Source: Pelobates cultripes
Lineage: Eukaryota; Chordata; Amphibia; Anura; Pelobatidae
DNA: 64,000 bases
Direction of reading: 5' to 3'
Assembly: GCA_933207985.1 (NCBI GenBank)
Contig: OW240913.1
Coordinates: forward strand, 354,241,115-354,305,114
Shown: piece by piece, positions 34,370 to 46,174 of the stretch
Numbering within the stretch: position 1 is the stretch's first letter
How the letters are laid out: each line of letters starts with the position of its first letter
Notes under the pieces: model-generated
The model's input: the letters and a program-made list of their open reading frames with translations, nothing else
Databases searched by the model: none
Told to the model about the DNA's origin: nothing
Program-made: the position numbers and the translations under genes

Positions 34370-35051
34370 TGATGGTACGTCAACACGTCAGGCCATGACA
34401 TTCCATCACCTGCATTCTTAACACTCCCATCACTACTCACATGCAGTTACCCACCCTGTAAGCTTGATCCCAAACACACCTGTGCAATTCACCATTGCTG
34501 TGGATAATGTATAACACAATTCTAACACTAAATAAGTTATACATGCACACAGGAGCCACAAATACTGTAGTTTTATGTCCAATGTCCATGCTGCACTGCT
34601 TCTTGCTTTTACTTGTGCACAACCTGCCCTGGGTTTTGTGCACTCCTCACACACAAATTAAGCATTCCCTGAACTGCTTCCCATCGCTATAAAGTTGTAG
34701 AGGCAAGTGTACTTCATATTTACACTTTAAACAGACATGACAATTCTCAGCACTCCCATATGTATATTAACAACAATTCCTATCTCCTCCAACAGGTGAC
34801 ACAAGATATGGCTGCTCGCATGTCACACAGCATCTTTGTCTTGCTGAGCAAGCCTACAGTGAAACCCACCTGAGGACCTGGTCCGTAATTAACTGTACCT
34901 TTAGATCACTCTAGTGTGACCGTGCTATACTCCCCTCAAAAGGTCGCTTGCATTGTCATTGACTGCTGTTGCCAACATAATCTGGTGCATCAGGGGATTC
35001 ATGCAGAATCCTAAATGAAGACTTCCAAGGTAAGTAACCTTTTTTATCATA
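34370..35051. other. No gene seen
   Basis: Moderately AT-rich, no domain-like frame, no repeat boundary. Confidence 0.5.
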
Positions 35052-35059
35052 TATATAAT

Positions 35060-35534
35060 CAGGGATGTATTTACCACAAGGCAAACAAGGCAGGGGGGGA
35101 GGCGCCAAAAAATGCCATACTAAGCTCCCAGACAAATGCCTTGTTTGCCTCGTGTTCTGAGGCTGTCCAACTTACTGTGAGTGTAGCTGTCAGTGTGTGT
35201 CTGTGAGTGAGAATGGGTGTGCCTGTGAGTGTGTGTCAGTGTGTGTATGTCATTTTATGTGTATCTGAGAGTGTGTGCCTGTCAGTGAGTGGCTGTGTCA
35301 GTGTGTGTCTGTCAGTGAAAGTGTGTGTTGGTTAAATAGTGTGTGTGTGCCAGTATGTGTGTGCCAATGACTATGTATCTGTCAGTGAGTGTATATCAGT
35401 GCATGTATCAATGAGGGCATGTGTCTGTCAGTCAAGAAAATGGCATTAACATGAATTGGGGGAGCAAATTTAGATTTTAGCGGTGTCCGAATTTAGTCGT
35501 GCCTAGGGCAGCACAAATCCCAAATACACCACTG
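35060..35534 (+). mobile_element. hAT-type MITE (475 bp)
   Basis: Ends CAGGGATGTATTTACC and, inverted, CAGTGGTGTATTTGGG, flanked by a perfect 8-bp duplication TATATAAT (35052-35059, 35535-35542). The interior is GTGTGTCTGTCAGTGAGTG-type low-complexity repeat. No coding capacity. Confidence 0.9.
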
Positions 35535-35542
35535 TATATAAT

Positions 35543-36319
35543 ATATTATATACTAGTGGTTAAGCCCGTGTACATGGGCCACAGACAGGCCTCTGCCCCT
35601 TCCCTCCATGCTTCCCCATTCCTTTTCTCTCCCTCCATGTCCCTCCTTTTCTCTCTCCCTTCATTTTCCTCCCCTTTTCTCCCTCTCCTTGCCCCCCATC
35701 CTCTCCCTCTCAATGTCCCCTCATTCCTACACACACTCTGAAAAAGATCCCAGGGCCCCAATCTGGCACCCTGCCTAGGGTCCTGGGCAACCTTAATCAA
35801 GCTCTAGGTTACTACAACCACCATGAACACTTCAGTGGTTTAAAGTAGTCATGGTGGCAGGAGTCTGATTATGCAGAGTTTCTGGTTTAAAATAACTCTC
35901 CCTCGCTGGATCAGAGTGCACGCATGCGCTCTGAGCTGGCATAACAGTAAAATCAAAGGCTTCTCTATAAGAAGCCTTTGATTAAACTGTAGAGGGCAGG
36001 GATTATATCACAGAGGATGGAGCACAACACCAGGGATCTTCACCTGGCGATGGATTTAAAAAAAAAAAAAGAGGTACATTTTAATCACTTTATCACAGGG
36101 GGGATCCTATTCATAATGCCCAATTGAACATTAGGAATTATTAAAAAACAAAAAAACAAAAAAAAAACCCTAAAGTTACTAAGCAAGGGGTCCCATTGTA
36201 CAACGCTACATAATTTTCTGGCGCTATATAAATAATATAGTAGTAACCCTTTAGCCTACATAAATAAGGTCCCTTTTACATGTATACATACATTACACAC
36301 CCATCCATGTCACCTTATT
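35543..36319. other. No gene; old repeat scraps
   Basis: A CCCTCTCC-rich tract at 35590-35720 and poly-A runs near 36060 and 36145. A phrase at about 36195-36232 (ACGCTACATAATTTTCTGGC) resembles a short interspersed motif also hinted at, inverted, near 59300-59345. Nothing coding. Confidence 0.5.
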
Positions 36320-36381
36320 TTAAAGACACCGTAACCACTTCATTGAAATAAAGTTGTTATAGGGCCTAGAGTGTTCCTTAA
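36320..36381. mobile_element. 62-bp T2-type MITE
   Basis: TTAA on both ends; TTAAAGACACCGTAACCACTT at the left and, inverted at the right, TTAAGGAACACTCTAGGCC. The whole is an imperfect hairpin. TTAAAGG-type ends with TTAA targets are the hallmark of the T2 MITEs described in Xenopus and placed with Kolobok. Confidence 0.65.
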
Positions 36382-36599
36382 ATCATTTTTGAACTTGAGT
36401 TTTAAAGATTACTATGTATGTGTAATAATTAACCAAATTTAAATTTGGATCTTGTAATACAAATTAGGTGACCAGAGCCCTGTTCCGTGGTGAATAAAGG
36501 ATTAATTAACCATTTATTTGTTTACCTTAATCCAGCGATGGGCTCCCTCCGCACTGGTGACCTCTTCTCCATAGACGTCAGCTTCATGCGCATTCAAAC

Positions 36600-36790
36600 C
36601 CGCCCATAGGAATGCATTACTCAATGCTTTCCTATAGGGATCTTTTTTGACACTGGACTCCATGAGGACGTCCAGCGTCAAAAAAGTGTGATTTACTCAG
36701 TGTATATCGTAGAAGCGGCTTCTAGTAGCTGTCAGGGAGACAGCCACTGGAGGCTGGATTAACCCTGCAGTGTAAACATAGCAGTTTCTC

Positions 36791-36795
<5 letters not shown>
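36600..36795 (-). mobile_element. T2-type MITE fragment, inverted
   Basis: Shares CAATGCTTTCCTATAGG, GGACGTCCAGCG, TAGTAGCTGTC and GGTTAACCCTGCA-style phrases with 37537-38060 in the opposite orientation. Truncated at a TTTA microsatellite (36790-36815). Confidence 0.6.
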
Positions 36796-36821
<26 letters not shown>

Positions 36822-36937
36822 TTTATTTTTATTTGTTATTAGGAATTGTGTTTTAGTGGTATAATTTTAACTCTACTTGTTTTCTGTTTTTCTAAGGCTA
36901 ACACGGTACTACTCTTTTAACTATTTTACTCACCAGC

Positions 36938-37420
36938 TCACTGCTCGCCAGCTGGCTTTTCTGTATCTGCAGCACCAAGTCTGGGGACAGCCTCTGAAAG
37001 GAGCCTGTCTTTGAACCGAGTCTGCCACTCACTGAATCCCACAGCGCACCGCGACAACATTTTATTTTTCACCGCCACCTTGCAATCATAGTACCTGTAA
37101 AAAACAGCATTAGTTATTAAGTACATAAGAAATGAACAAAACGTTAACAACAATAACGTCTTATTAAAAATATTATGGTTAGCCTCGACACTGACTAGGG
37201 AGTATAACATTTTAAACATCACATTTAAAAATTTTAATTTTGGGATAGACCTGCACACCTCTCCAACAGCATTTACTGCATCCCTTATCTTGGCCCAGGC
37301 AGCCTTCTTCCCCGATGATCCTGTCCGAGGAAAGAGTATTTCTCTTTCCTTGATGAAGGCAGTCACCGGTGCACAATTTTCAGCAATGCTAAAAATGGGG
37401 ACCCCGTGGTCTTTCACCAA
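36938..37420 (-). CDS. Myb/SANT-like DNA-binding ORF, likely with one intron
   Basis: The minus strand encodes FIKEREILFP, then GSSGKKAAWAKIRDAVNAVGEV, then after a gap RYYDCKVAVKNKM. This is the trihelix Myb/SANT-like fold found in Harbinger-associated and NAIF1/TSNARE1-type proteins (Lys-Trp-x-x-Ile-x-Asp-x-Val-Asn core). The gap reads like intron: a donor at GCAG/GTCTAT (intron starts 37250) and an acceptor TTTTTTACAG (intron ends 37095). Splicing these 156 nt gives GEVCR-YYDCK, the expected spacing. The intron is a multiple of three and has no stop, so the unspliced frame stays open for 160 codons. The likely ATG (37478, MDLVLTTSSSKDSSSEE) is in another frame, so one indel near 37400 probably disables it. 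No Harbinger transposase lies nearby. It may be a transposon relic or a retained exon pair. Confidence 0.55.
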   Translation of the reverse strand: MVKDHGVPIFSIAENCAPVTAFIKEREILFPRTGSSGKKAAWAKIRDAVNAVGEVCRSIPKLKFLNVMFKMLYSLVSVEANHNIFNKTLLLLTFCSFLMYLITNAVFYRYYDCKVAVKNKMLSRCAVGFSEWQTRFKDRLLSEAVPRLGAADTEKPAGEQ

Positions 37421-37536
37421 GGGGGGCCTCCTCAGAAGAGGAGTCTTTACTACTAGAAGTAGTCAATACTAAATCCATTTTCTTCCAGGAAAATCCTCCC
37501 CAACTCCCCTCCTCCCGGGGGGCCCCTTCCCTGGCC

Positions 37537-38060
37537 TTAAAGGGACACTCAAGGCACCCAGACCACTTCTGTCCATTGGAGTGGTCTGGGTGCCAACTCC
37601 CACTACCCTTAACCCTGCAACTGTAATTATTGCAGTTTTCATAAACTGCAATAATTACATTGCAGGGTTAACTCCTCCTCTAGTAGCTGTCTACTAGACA
37701 GCCACTAGCGGGCACTTCCCGCTTCATAGCACAGGTTTTCTGTGCTAGAGCGCCGCTGGATGTCCTCATGCTGTGTGAGGACCTCCAGCGTTGCTCAATT
37801 CCCCATAGGAAAGCACTGAAAAGCATTTTCAATGCTTTCCTATGGAGAGTTCTAATGCGCATGCACGGCATTGCCATGCATGCGCATTAGGTCTCCTCAG
37901 CCGGCGGGCGGGATCAGTCTCCCCCGCCGGCTGACGTGAGGAAGGGGAGGAGCAGCGGTGACCCGAAACCACCGCCGAGGGACATGGGCGGGGGTCACAG
38001 GTAAGTCACTGAAGGGGTTTTCACCCCTTCAGCAACCGGGGATGGGTGGTGGGAGGGAGA
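37537..38060 (+). mobile_element. T2-type MITE, 5' end intact
   Basis: TTAAAGGGACACTCAAGGC at 37537 is a T2-style end. Inside are several short hairpins: AGACCACTTC against GAGTGGTCT, GCAATAATTACA against TGTAATTATTGC, and ATGCGCATGCACGGC with its mirror. The right TTAA end was not found; the sequence fades at about 38060. Confidence 0.65.
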
Positions 38061-38104
38061 GGGGACCTGCAGTTCTATTCTTGTTAATTGATTTCTCTAA
38101 GTCT

Positions 38105-38790
38105 TTAAAGTCTGCTATGGGATAGTAAGTCGAAGGTGCCTTTAAACCCAGGGATATGCTTATTAACTACCTCAAGGGCATCTGTTTGTTGTACATCAGT
38201 CTCTTGATCATTCAGAAGGGATATCAGGCTTTTTAGGACAATCTTATCTTGGTGATTGTTTAAATACCTTGAACAATTTTCTAAACCAATTGCTTTTTTT
38301 ATATTAAATTGTCTAGTTAATTTCCTGACAAACTTCAAAAAATTGAACCCCTTGTTTAAAAGAAAAATCTCGTTGGTGTCAGCATATATGAGGAAATGTT
38401 GAAGATGCCTTTTATAGAATGTACCTTATCTTGCAAGGGTTGTTTTCTACTTCCTCCATTTCTTCTATGGGTGCCTCTCTTTTTCTCTGTGATAGATTTG
38501 TAAAGGGTTTGGGGGGTCTAAGATCATCCCTCCCCTAAAAAATATTTCCCTGTTTCAATGATCAGAGTCTTAATTTTAGGTTGTGCGCCAAGATTATAGA
38601 TGATACTGCTCTCAGAATTAACAGGGCTAGCAGGATCACTGAAACTGGGTACCACCCTTGAGTGATAAATGGGAATATTATTAGGATTATCAGATTGCCA
38701 TCTCTCATATGTTCGCCTACTCCTAGGAGTGGGTACGTTATTCCTCCTAATATTATACTTATTTCCTTTATATATTTTATAGTTATTGGG
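38105..38790 (-). pseudogene. Penelope-like element relic (5' coding part)
   Basis: The minus strand reads LLNKGFNFLKFVRKLTRQFNI across a frame change. This parallels the LLSKGMKFAPN...KYIRSLTLKRHF block near residues 58-93 of the intact PLE protein. Upstream (38340-38790) TYERWQSDNPNN and YNLGAQPKIKTLII-like pieces would be the N-terminal leader. No RT motifs remain. The link is by motif order and moderate similarity. Confidence 0.4.
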
Positions 38791-39569
38791 ACTAATTTAG
38801 TTTTAGAGAGGTGCTAATTGTATCTTTTATGTTGATCTGTTGTTGTAAATAAGTGATGTTTGAGAAACTTACATTAATAGGTAATAAGACTGTATCAATA
38901 GATTCATTTAGTGCTTAAATCTGATGTCTTGTCTAACAGAAGAATTAAGAGTCTATGATATCTCTTAGGTCATTCTAGCTTGTTCCAAGACTATGTTGGA
39001 AGAGGGGATGGGGGCTGATGAGAAGGTACTCTAAATATATAGAGGAAGACTTGCAGAGAACAAAGCCAAGGCAACATGGTGTCACAGCTCAAAATGGCTC
39101 TCAGAAGTCAGAATATCTAACCTTCACTGTTAGCAGGCTTCAACACAAAGTGGTGGAGCCTGGGATTTAAAAGATACATTTCTAGGAACAGTTTCCTAGC
39201 AACATAACCATTGCAATAAGCTGTGTCATTTTAAGCAGTCTACCATGTGCAGACAAGTGCCATAAGAATTAGTTTTTAACAAAGAAGAAGAAAATAGTAT
39301 CAGATCTAATTTAAAGGATGAATAAATATCCAAGTCACAACACAAGCTGTTTTTCTTTGTGAAGAAATAGAAAAATACAACAGTCCATCTTGAAAAATTT
39401 ACTATGTATAAAGCTTTGTTTTATAACAAATGTTTGTATTTTCCAGATAACAAAAAATTTATACATATTTGTTTAACTTTCATTGTTAGACGATTGAGCA
39501 AATTATATGCAGAGATAAACCCATTAGTTATACACATACCTTGTTTTCTAGCAAGACGTTTATATAATA
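38791..39569. other. No gene seen
   Basis: AT-rich sequence, perhaps further decayed PLE leader at first, then single-copy-like DNA. Confidence 0.45.
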
Positions 39570-40020
39570 TAATTGTCACATATCCATCTGACACTTTTCC
39601 CTCACCTGGTGCTCAGCGGCCGGAAGCTTGCAGTCCTGACTGTCTCAGCATACAGTCTGGCACCGGCTGTTGCACATCCACGGGCAGAAATAACCCCACG
39701 AGTGCACATTTTGGAGCCAAAATACCAGGCTGACCAATGGGAAAGGGAGGATGGATATAAAAACCTAGTCTGACCTCCACTCAGTGCCCTGTCGTGGTTT
39801 CCCATGTGGTTGTCCGAGAGCGCGTTCCTGTTTATAGTTTTCTACTGGTTTTTGACTTTGGCTTTGTTTATTGACTTCTCTATATTCTGGTATCCTGACT
39901 CCTGGCTTTCCTCATTGTTGCATCCCTTTCTGTGTTCCCTGACCTCAGCTAGTATTTTTGACTATTCTATGTACATTAAATCCGGCCATTCTAAGGACCG
40001 GTAATACGTTACTTATTTGT
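39570..40020 (+). mobile_element. LTR-like sequence (gypsy style), bounds unsure
   Basis: Starts near TGTCACATATCC. It has a TATA-like GATATAAAAACC at 39754 in a promoter-like setting, then a TGACTTTGGC/CCTGACTCCTGGC/CCTGACCTCAGC phrase typical of LTR R-U5 repeats, and AAGGACCGGTAA near 39994. No matching target duplication was found. Confidence 0.4.
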
Positions 40021-42848
40021 CATTCAGGCTATACAGTTCTATGTGCTGGATTATATAGTAATCCTGATAATTGGTCGCCTGCACATTAGATTATCATGGG
40101 CAGTAATTTTTATATGTCATAATGTCAATAATTCTGTGGAGAAAATAAAACAGTTTTGGTTATTCTCATCAGTACTAGTTATAATGTTGGTCGACTTTTC
40201 ATTGTATTTATTACCTAGGCTTTTTAAATTCCCTGACCTGCAGCAAATAAGTCAGCTGTAGAAGGAAATTGACTGACATTGGTGCTGCATGTTTTTATAT
40301 TGGGTACCAGGAGCCCGAGGAAGAGATTTGATGAGTATTAGATATTGTTTAAATGCAGTAGGTAGAAACTTTTCAGTTTGAAAAGCAAAGAGTTGGTTAT
40401 AAATAAAAAATAAAATCCAAATAAATAAAACAATATTTACCAACAAGTAGTTCTCCAATTACTTTCATTCCCATGAGGCTTTGCCTCTGTCTGTCTGTCT
40501 GTCTATCTATCTATCCTCCTTCCATCCTGAAACCACAATATTAAAACATTCTCTGGAGCTTAATCTGCCTACTGTTGAACAATTTGATTTAGTTTCAATT
40601 TGGTTATAATTCCCCGTGGATGGATTGCTAACGTTGAGAGAAATACACATCGATTTTGTTTACTGCATATACTGATTAAAAATTAATCTGTTGTTTTTCC
40701 TCCTATAATTAGCTTTATAACTTTGTAAGAGCACATGTCACTGTGTCCTGCTTCCTATTGTAAAAAAATAAATGATATCCTGATTTCTAGTTGCGTTAAT
40801 TAAATGTGGCTTGTTGAAGCATTTACCATGACATTGTCTTACGATGACAAAAAGGAAGCCTTATTTGTTTCTTCTTTCATGAAATATAACCATTTGTAAG
40901 CATTTATACCAATGCTATTGTTTAGGTATCAAGATGACATTTGATTATTTGAGTATTACGTTGGTAAAATACAAGAAATGTAGCTAAGCCACATTTGTTA
41001 CTTTTTGTTTTATCTGCATAATTGCTTAAAATATTTTAAACGTATATCTTTGGCTTATCACATAAGGAAAATTTCTGGCGTCAGTGGAAAATCAAATCAA
41101 TATTGTGATAACGTCTCTTACATTGGATCTTGAGCTACTCTTTCTCCAATTCTGATTGATTTTTAGTTAGATCGTATAAAAGGAATAGGAAGCATTCTAT
41201 GAACTTTGAAACAACTTTCAAGTTATGTCATGGTAACATATTGGAAATATAGCTTTTTTTCATGATGGATAACAAAATTTCAGAAATTCGTGGATATATT
41301 TGTATGTTGATTTCCATACAAATAATGCTAAACTTGGAGATTTGTATGTCTTTTGTGAAGTTTTGTATTTAAAAACAGGATATTTTGTAAATATAAAAGG
41401 CTTTTCGGGAGCCAATAAATTTTATTTGCTCAAATGTTATCAAGGCTCATGACTGACATAAAAAAAATTATTTACCAGAATGGGAGGATGTGTCTGCCTT
41501 TTAATGGTATGATGTGTCAATCGATGTGTGATTCGATTCTGTTCTACTCCCTCCTCCACCCCCCCTTTTTTTTCCCCTCAGGATTCCCTAACTTAGGTTC
41601 TAATATCCACTATCATCAAAAAATAAACAAACGTAATGCTGAGTGACAGGTTGACTGTATCTTCATAAAAGGTTCAGGTAGACGGAGTCTCTCTTTGATG
41701 GTTACCTCAAGAGTCGGTTGCTTTGACAAACCAACATGGATGTATCACTGTGCATAAATCTTATTGCGTTAACATGTTTATTGCTGAAGCATGTCCCCCT
41801 CTAAGCTCCTCTCTTGCTTTCTGTGTCCCCTCCCCCTATTTGTTTTTCATCGTTAAAACCATAAAAATTAAATTTTAAAACAATAATAATTTACACAATC
41901 ATTTTGAAATCATAAAATACTTTCAAATGATGATGGTCATTGTTTGCACTACTTGGTACGGAAGAGGTTAATAAAACAGTAACCATGCAGTATGAATCAT
42001 TTAATCCCACAGGAAGATTTACATGAAAATTGACTAAATCTTGTTAACAGCAGAGTCAAATGGCACAATATGTACCTATCACCTTGCTTGGTTTTTAATT
42101 AGTAAAACTGTCAGGATGACTCCTCAGAAACGTTTTTAAAAATGTCATTAGGAATCTCATTTACTCAGTTGTTATGTTGATATTTCATTTTCAAGATTGT
42201 GTTGTTTGAATAGTCTGCACACAAATCCACTTCAGCTGAAAATGCATAAAATACTAATTGAAACAAGAGAAAATGCATGCTTGGCTTGAATAATAAAGGT
42301 ACACACCGTTGCAAATAAAACCAAATTACCATGCCGAGAAAGAACTTTGGAAAGTTAATGTGTAATTCTGAAAAATGTGTTAATATTTATCTATGTATTT
42401 TGCAGATAGAATCTAAAAAGTATAGGAATTATTGAAGAACATATTATACAGAGAAATGCAAAGCTTTATTTCCTTTGAAAACAGAAAGGTAAAATTTCCT
42501 GTCCAAAACAGAGATGGGTTAAGATCCCTCTGGACCATAGCCAGGTTATCAGTTTGGGGCTCCTTCACTCTCTAATCTTGCTATCGTCCAAAATAAGAAA
42601 TAGGAGAAAAAATCAGTAATTTATGTATACATTTATTTTTTAAGTCAACACATTTTGTTCTTCATGGCAAAAATATCTTTGTTGATTTTTTTGTTATTGA
42701 AAGGGAAATATCTAAAAAATAGTTTAAATTATAATGAAGTTTAGGATCACACTCCAATGCCCAAATACAAAATTAATAAAAGTTATTATTTAGTAGATAT
42801 ACCCCAAATGAAAACGTTCATGTATTTAATGATGCATTTTTGACATTG

Positions 42849-42851
<3 letters not shown>
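40021..42851. other. AT-rich stretch, no gene seen
   Basis: 2.8 kb with no domain-like frame and no transposon ends. A (TCTG)/(TCTA) microsatellite lies at 40486-40516. Of the whole window this is the best candidate for unique host DNA, possibly intronic. Confidence 0.55.

Positions 42852-42893
<42 letters not shown>
42852..42893. repeat. (TA)n microsatellite
   Basis: About 20 uninterrupted TA units. Confidence 0.95.
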
Positions 42894-42895
<2 letters not shown>

Positions 42896-43256
42896 AGCTT
42901 GCAAAACCTCCAGATCTTTTGTCTGCAGCCTTTGCAAATCCTCCCCTTCTAACCCCACCCAATCTTTAAATGGCTGTCCAATCACAAGCTTTCCAATGGA
43001 GTTCAATTAGATATCTTTGCAAGGCCGATGCTCTGGGCAATTGTCACTTGAGTTTAGCTCCACTGAGATAATCAAACCAGGATGTACCAGGACCTGTTAT
43101 CTGATTGACAGCCAGGGAGGTGTAACCAGGTTAATTTATAAAAGTGTTCATATCTATTGAAATCTGCACCTTTTGTAAAATTAAAAAAGAGTTAACACTC
43201 GCCACACATCAAGCTTTTCAGCTAAATTGTTTTAGGGGTCTGGAGTATCCCTTTAA
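42894..43256. mobile_element. MITE-like fragment ending in a T2-type terminus
   Basis: The right end, read inward on the minus strand, is TTAAAGGGATACTCCAGACC at TTAA 43253-43256. The left end is not defined and is probably lost at the TA tract. Confidence 0.5.
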
Positions 43257-43401
43257 CATATTATGAAATGCTGTCATTTTGTACAAAAATAAATTGTGGT
43301 TGCTCTCTCAGCAGGTACTTTAGAGTGAATTTGCTCTTTATATCTTCATTAATTGTCCACTTTCTTTTCTTTCAAGTTCATGTGAAGACAAAGATCTTTA
43401 A

Positions 43402-43765
43402 CCCATTAGTGACCAGACCACTTTTCACTTTTCTTAACGTTTGGGACCAGGGCTGTTTTTACATTTCTGCTGTTTGTGTTTAGCTGTAATTTTCCTCTTA
43501 CTCATTTACTTTACCCACACATATTATATGCCGTTTTTCTCGCCATTAAACAGTTTTTCTACAGATACCATTATTTTCATCATATCATATAATTTACTAT
43601 AAAATAATTCTAAAATATATGATAAAACATTTTTTAAAAATACCCTTTTTTGAACTTTGACCCCCAAAATCTGTTACTCATCTACAACCTCCAAAAACAA
43701 CCATGCAAAATAGTTTCTAGATTTTGTCCTGAGTTTAGAAATACCCAATGTTAACATGTTGGAAA
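43402..43765. mobile_element. TTAA-family element fragment
   Basis: TTAA (43398-43401) then CCCATTAGTGACCAGACC and CAGGGCTGTTTTTACATTT, TGTTTGTGTTTAGCTG, ATTTTGTCCTGAGTTTA. The same order of phrases opens the 22946 element. It loses similarity after about 43765. Confidence 0.65.
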
Positions 43766-44618
43766 GTTGTAGGGCCTCTGTTTAATAAGCTTTCCAAATG
43801 ACTCAATACTTTAAAAAAATATTTCCAAATGACTTATCAACAGTATTCAGTATTAAGGCATATGGGAATTTGTAGATAAATAATTTGGAATGTTTTGTTA
43901 CAGTATTGAATCATTTGGTAAGTTTATTAACATGAGGCCTACACAAGACACTGAAGAAATACAGAGTGCAGGCAAAAGGTCTCAAAGTGCTAAAATTAGA
44001 TTTCCATGGTATTAATCTATGTGCCAGAATCAGATGCCAGAATCACATCATTAATTTCAAGTCCTGTATTCGGAACCTTGCACATAATTTTTATTTTTTT
44101 TGTGTTGCTTAAGTGTACTTCTTTAGATTCTCAGTTGATACGGGGAGACTATCACATCTTTCAATATAGAACCCTATTTTGAGAACGTCTATGTGATCAC
44201 CTTCTGGCAGACATCCCTTTGAAGAGGTGATTGCATTCCTCTTAATTCGTACTTTTGGAAGTGTGTATCGGGATTCTTTAGTAAATCCTTAAAACAGATT
44301 AAAGAGTTGCACTTTAAAGTATGTAATCCATGGTTCAAGCAGTTTACACTACCTAATAGAGATAAAATCATCCACTGATGGCAAAACGTTTGCCCTAGTA
44401 TAGTTTTTTAATAATCTAACAAAAGAACATTAAATTATACATTTTGAGAATTCACTGTTTTTAGCCAAGCTAGAAAAATAGAGTTAGAGAATTTTTCAGA
44501 TTTTGCATTTTACTTCCTCATTTGCAATCCAAGGACCCCTTCTGTCCCCAACTCTGGAGAGTGCCTGGACTGTAGTTTTGTGCATGTACAGTTGGTGTAA
44601 TTTTTTTTTTCGTATGTC

Positions 44619-44625
<7 letters not shown>
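43766..44625. other. No gene seen
   Basis: AT-rich, no recognisable frame or repeat end. Confidence 0.5.

Positions 44626-44655
<30 letters not shown>
44626..44655. repeat. (TA)n microsatellite, left part
   Basis: Pure TA run followed by a short CA run. The array continues at 47733 after two transposons, so the transposons landed inside one microsatellite. Confidence 0.9.
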
Positions 44656-44658
<3 letters not shown>

Positions 44659-44663
44659 ACACA

Positions 44664-46172
44664 CACTGCTCAAAAAAATAAAGGGAACACTTAAACAACC
44701 CAATGTAACTCCAAGTCAATCACACTGTGAAATCAAACTGTCCACTTAGGAAGAAACACTGAGTGAATATTAATTTCACATGCTGTTGTGCAAATCGGAT
44801 AGACAACAGGTGGAAATTATAGGCAATTAGCAAGACACCCCCAATAAAGGAGTGGTTCTGCAGGTGGTGACCACAGACCACTTCTCAGTTCCCATGCTTC
44901 CTGGCTGATGTTTTGGTCACTTTTGAATGCTGGCGGTGCTTTCACTCTAGTGGTAGCATGAGACAGAGTCTACAACCCACACAAGTGGCTCAGGTACTGC
45001 AGCTCATCCAGGATGACACATCAATGCAAGCTGAGGCAAGAAGGTTTGCTGTGTCTGTCAGCGTAGTGTCCAGAGCATACCAGGAGACAGGTCAGTACAT
45101 CAGGAGACTGGAGGAGGCTGTAGGAGGGCAACAACCCAGCAGCAGGACCGCTACCTACACCTTTGTGCAAGGAGGAATAGGAGGGTCAAATGGTCAGAAA
45201 CAGACTCCATGAGGGTGGTATGAGGGCCTGACGTCCACAGGTGGGGTTGTGCTTACAGCCCAACACTGTGCAGGACATTTGGCATTTGCTAGAGAACATT
45301 AAGATTGGCAAATTCGCCACTGGCGCCCTGTGCTCTTTACAGATAAAAGCAGGTTCACAGTGAGCACATGTGACAGACGTGACAGAGTCTGGAGACGCCA
45401 TGGAGAACATTCTGCTGCCTGCAACATCCTCCAGCATGACTGGTTTGGCAGTGGGTCAGTAATGGTGTGGGGTGGCATTTCTTTGGGGGGCCGCACAGAC
45501 CTCCATGTGCTCGCCAGAGGTAGCCTGACTGCCATTAGGTACCGAGATGAGATCCTCAGACCCCTTGTGAGACCATATGCTGGTGTGGTTGGCCCTGGGT
45601 TCCTCCTAATGCAAGACAGTGCTAGACCTCATGTGGCTGGAGTGTGTCAGCAGTTCCTGCAAGATGAAGGCATTGATGCTATGGACTGTCCAGCCCGTTC
45701 CCCAGACCTGAATCCAATTGAGCACATCTGGGACATCATGTCTCGCTCCATCCACCAACATCACGTTGCACCACAGACTGTCCAGGAGTTGGCAGACGCT
45801 TTAGTCCAAGTCTGGGAGGAGATCCTTCAGGAGACCATCCGCCACCTCATCAGGAGCATGCACAGGCATTGTAGGGAGGTCATACAGGCACGTGGAGGCC
45901 ACACACACTACTGAGCCTCATTTGACTTGTTTTAAGGACATTACATCAAAGTTGGATCAGCCTGTAGTGTGTTTTTCCACTTGAATTTTGAGTGTGACTC
46001 CAAATCCAGACCTCCATGGGTTGAAAATTTTGATTTCCATTGTTAAATTCTTGTGTGATTTTGTTGTCAGCACATTCAACTATTTAAAGAACAAAGTATT
46101 TCAGAAGAATATTTAATTCATTCAGATCTAGGATATGTTATTTTTGTGCTCCCTTTATTTTTTGGAGCAGTG
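44664..46172 (+). mobile_element. Tc1/mariner element, inactive (copy 2)
   Basis: Ends CACTGCTCAAAAAAATAAAG and, inverted, CACTGCTCCAAAAAATAAAG. The right TA (46173-46174) is shared with the next element; the left TA is replaced by CA-repeat DNA. Same family as copy 3 at 56758. It carries a damaged DD34E transposase. Confidence 0.92.
44958..45914 (+). pseudogene. Tc1 transposase pseudogene (copy 2)
   Basis: From ATG 44958: MRQSLQPTQVAQVLQLIQDD and [11 protein letters not shown], the paired-type DNA-binding domain. A small deletion shifts the frame near 45110. A further stretch present in copy 3 is missing near 45180. From 45330 the catalytic domain is open to 45914 with FTDKSR (first Asp), GSVMVWGGIS, LLMQDSARPHVAG (second Asp) and [12 protein letters not shown] (Glu), with 34 residues between the last two: DD34E. 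The C-terminus is complete. Confidence 0.9.
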
Positions 46173-46174
46173 TA

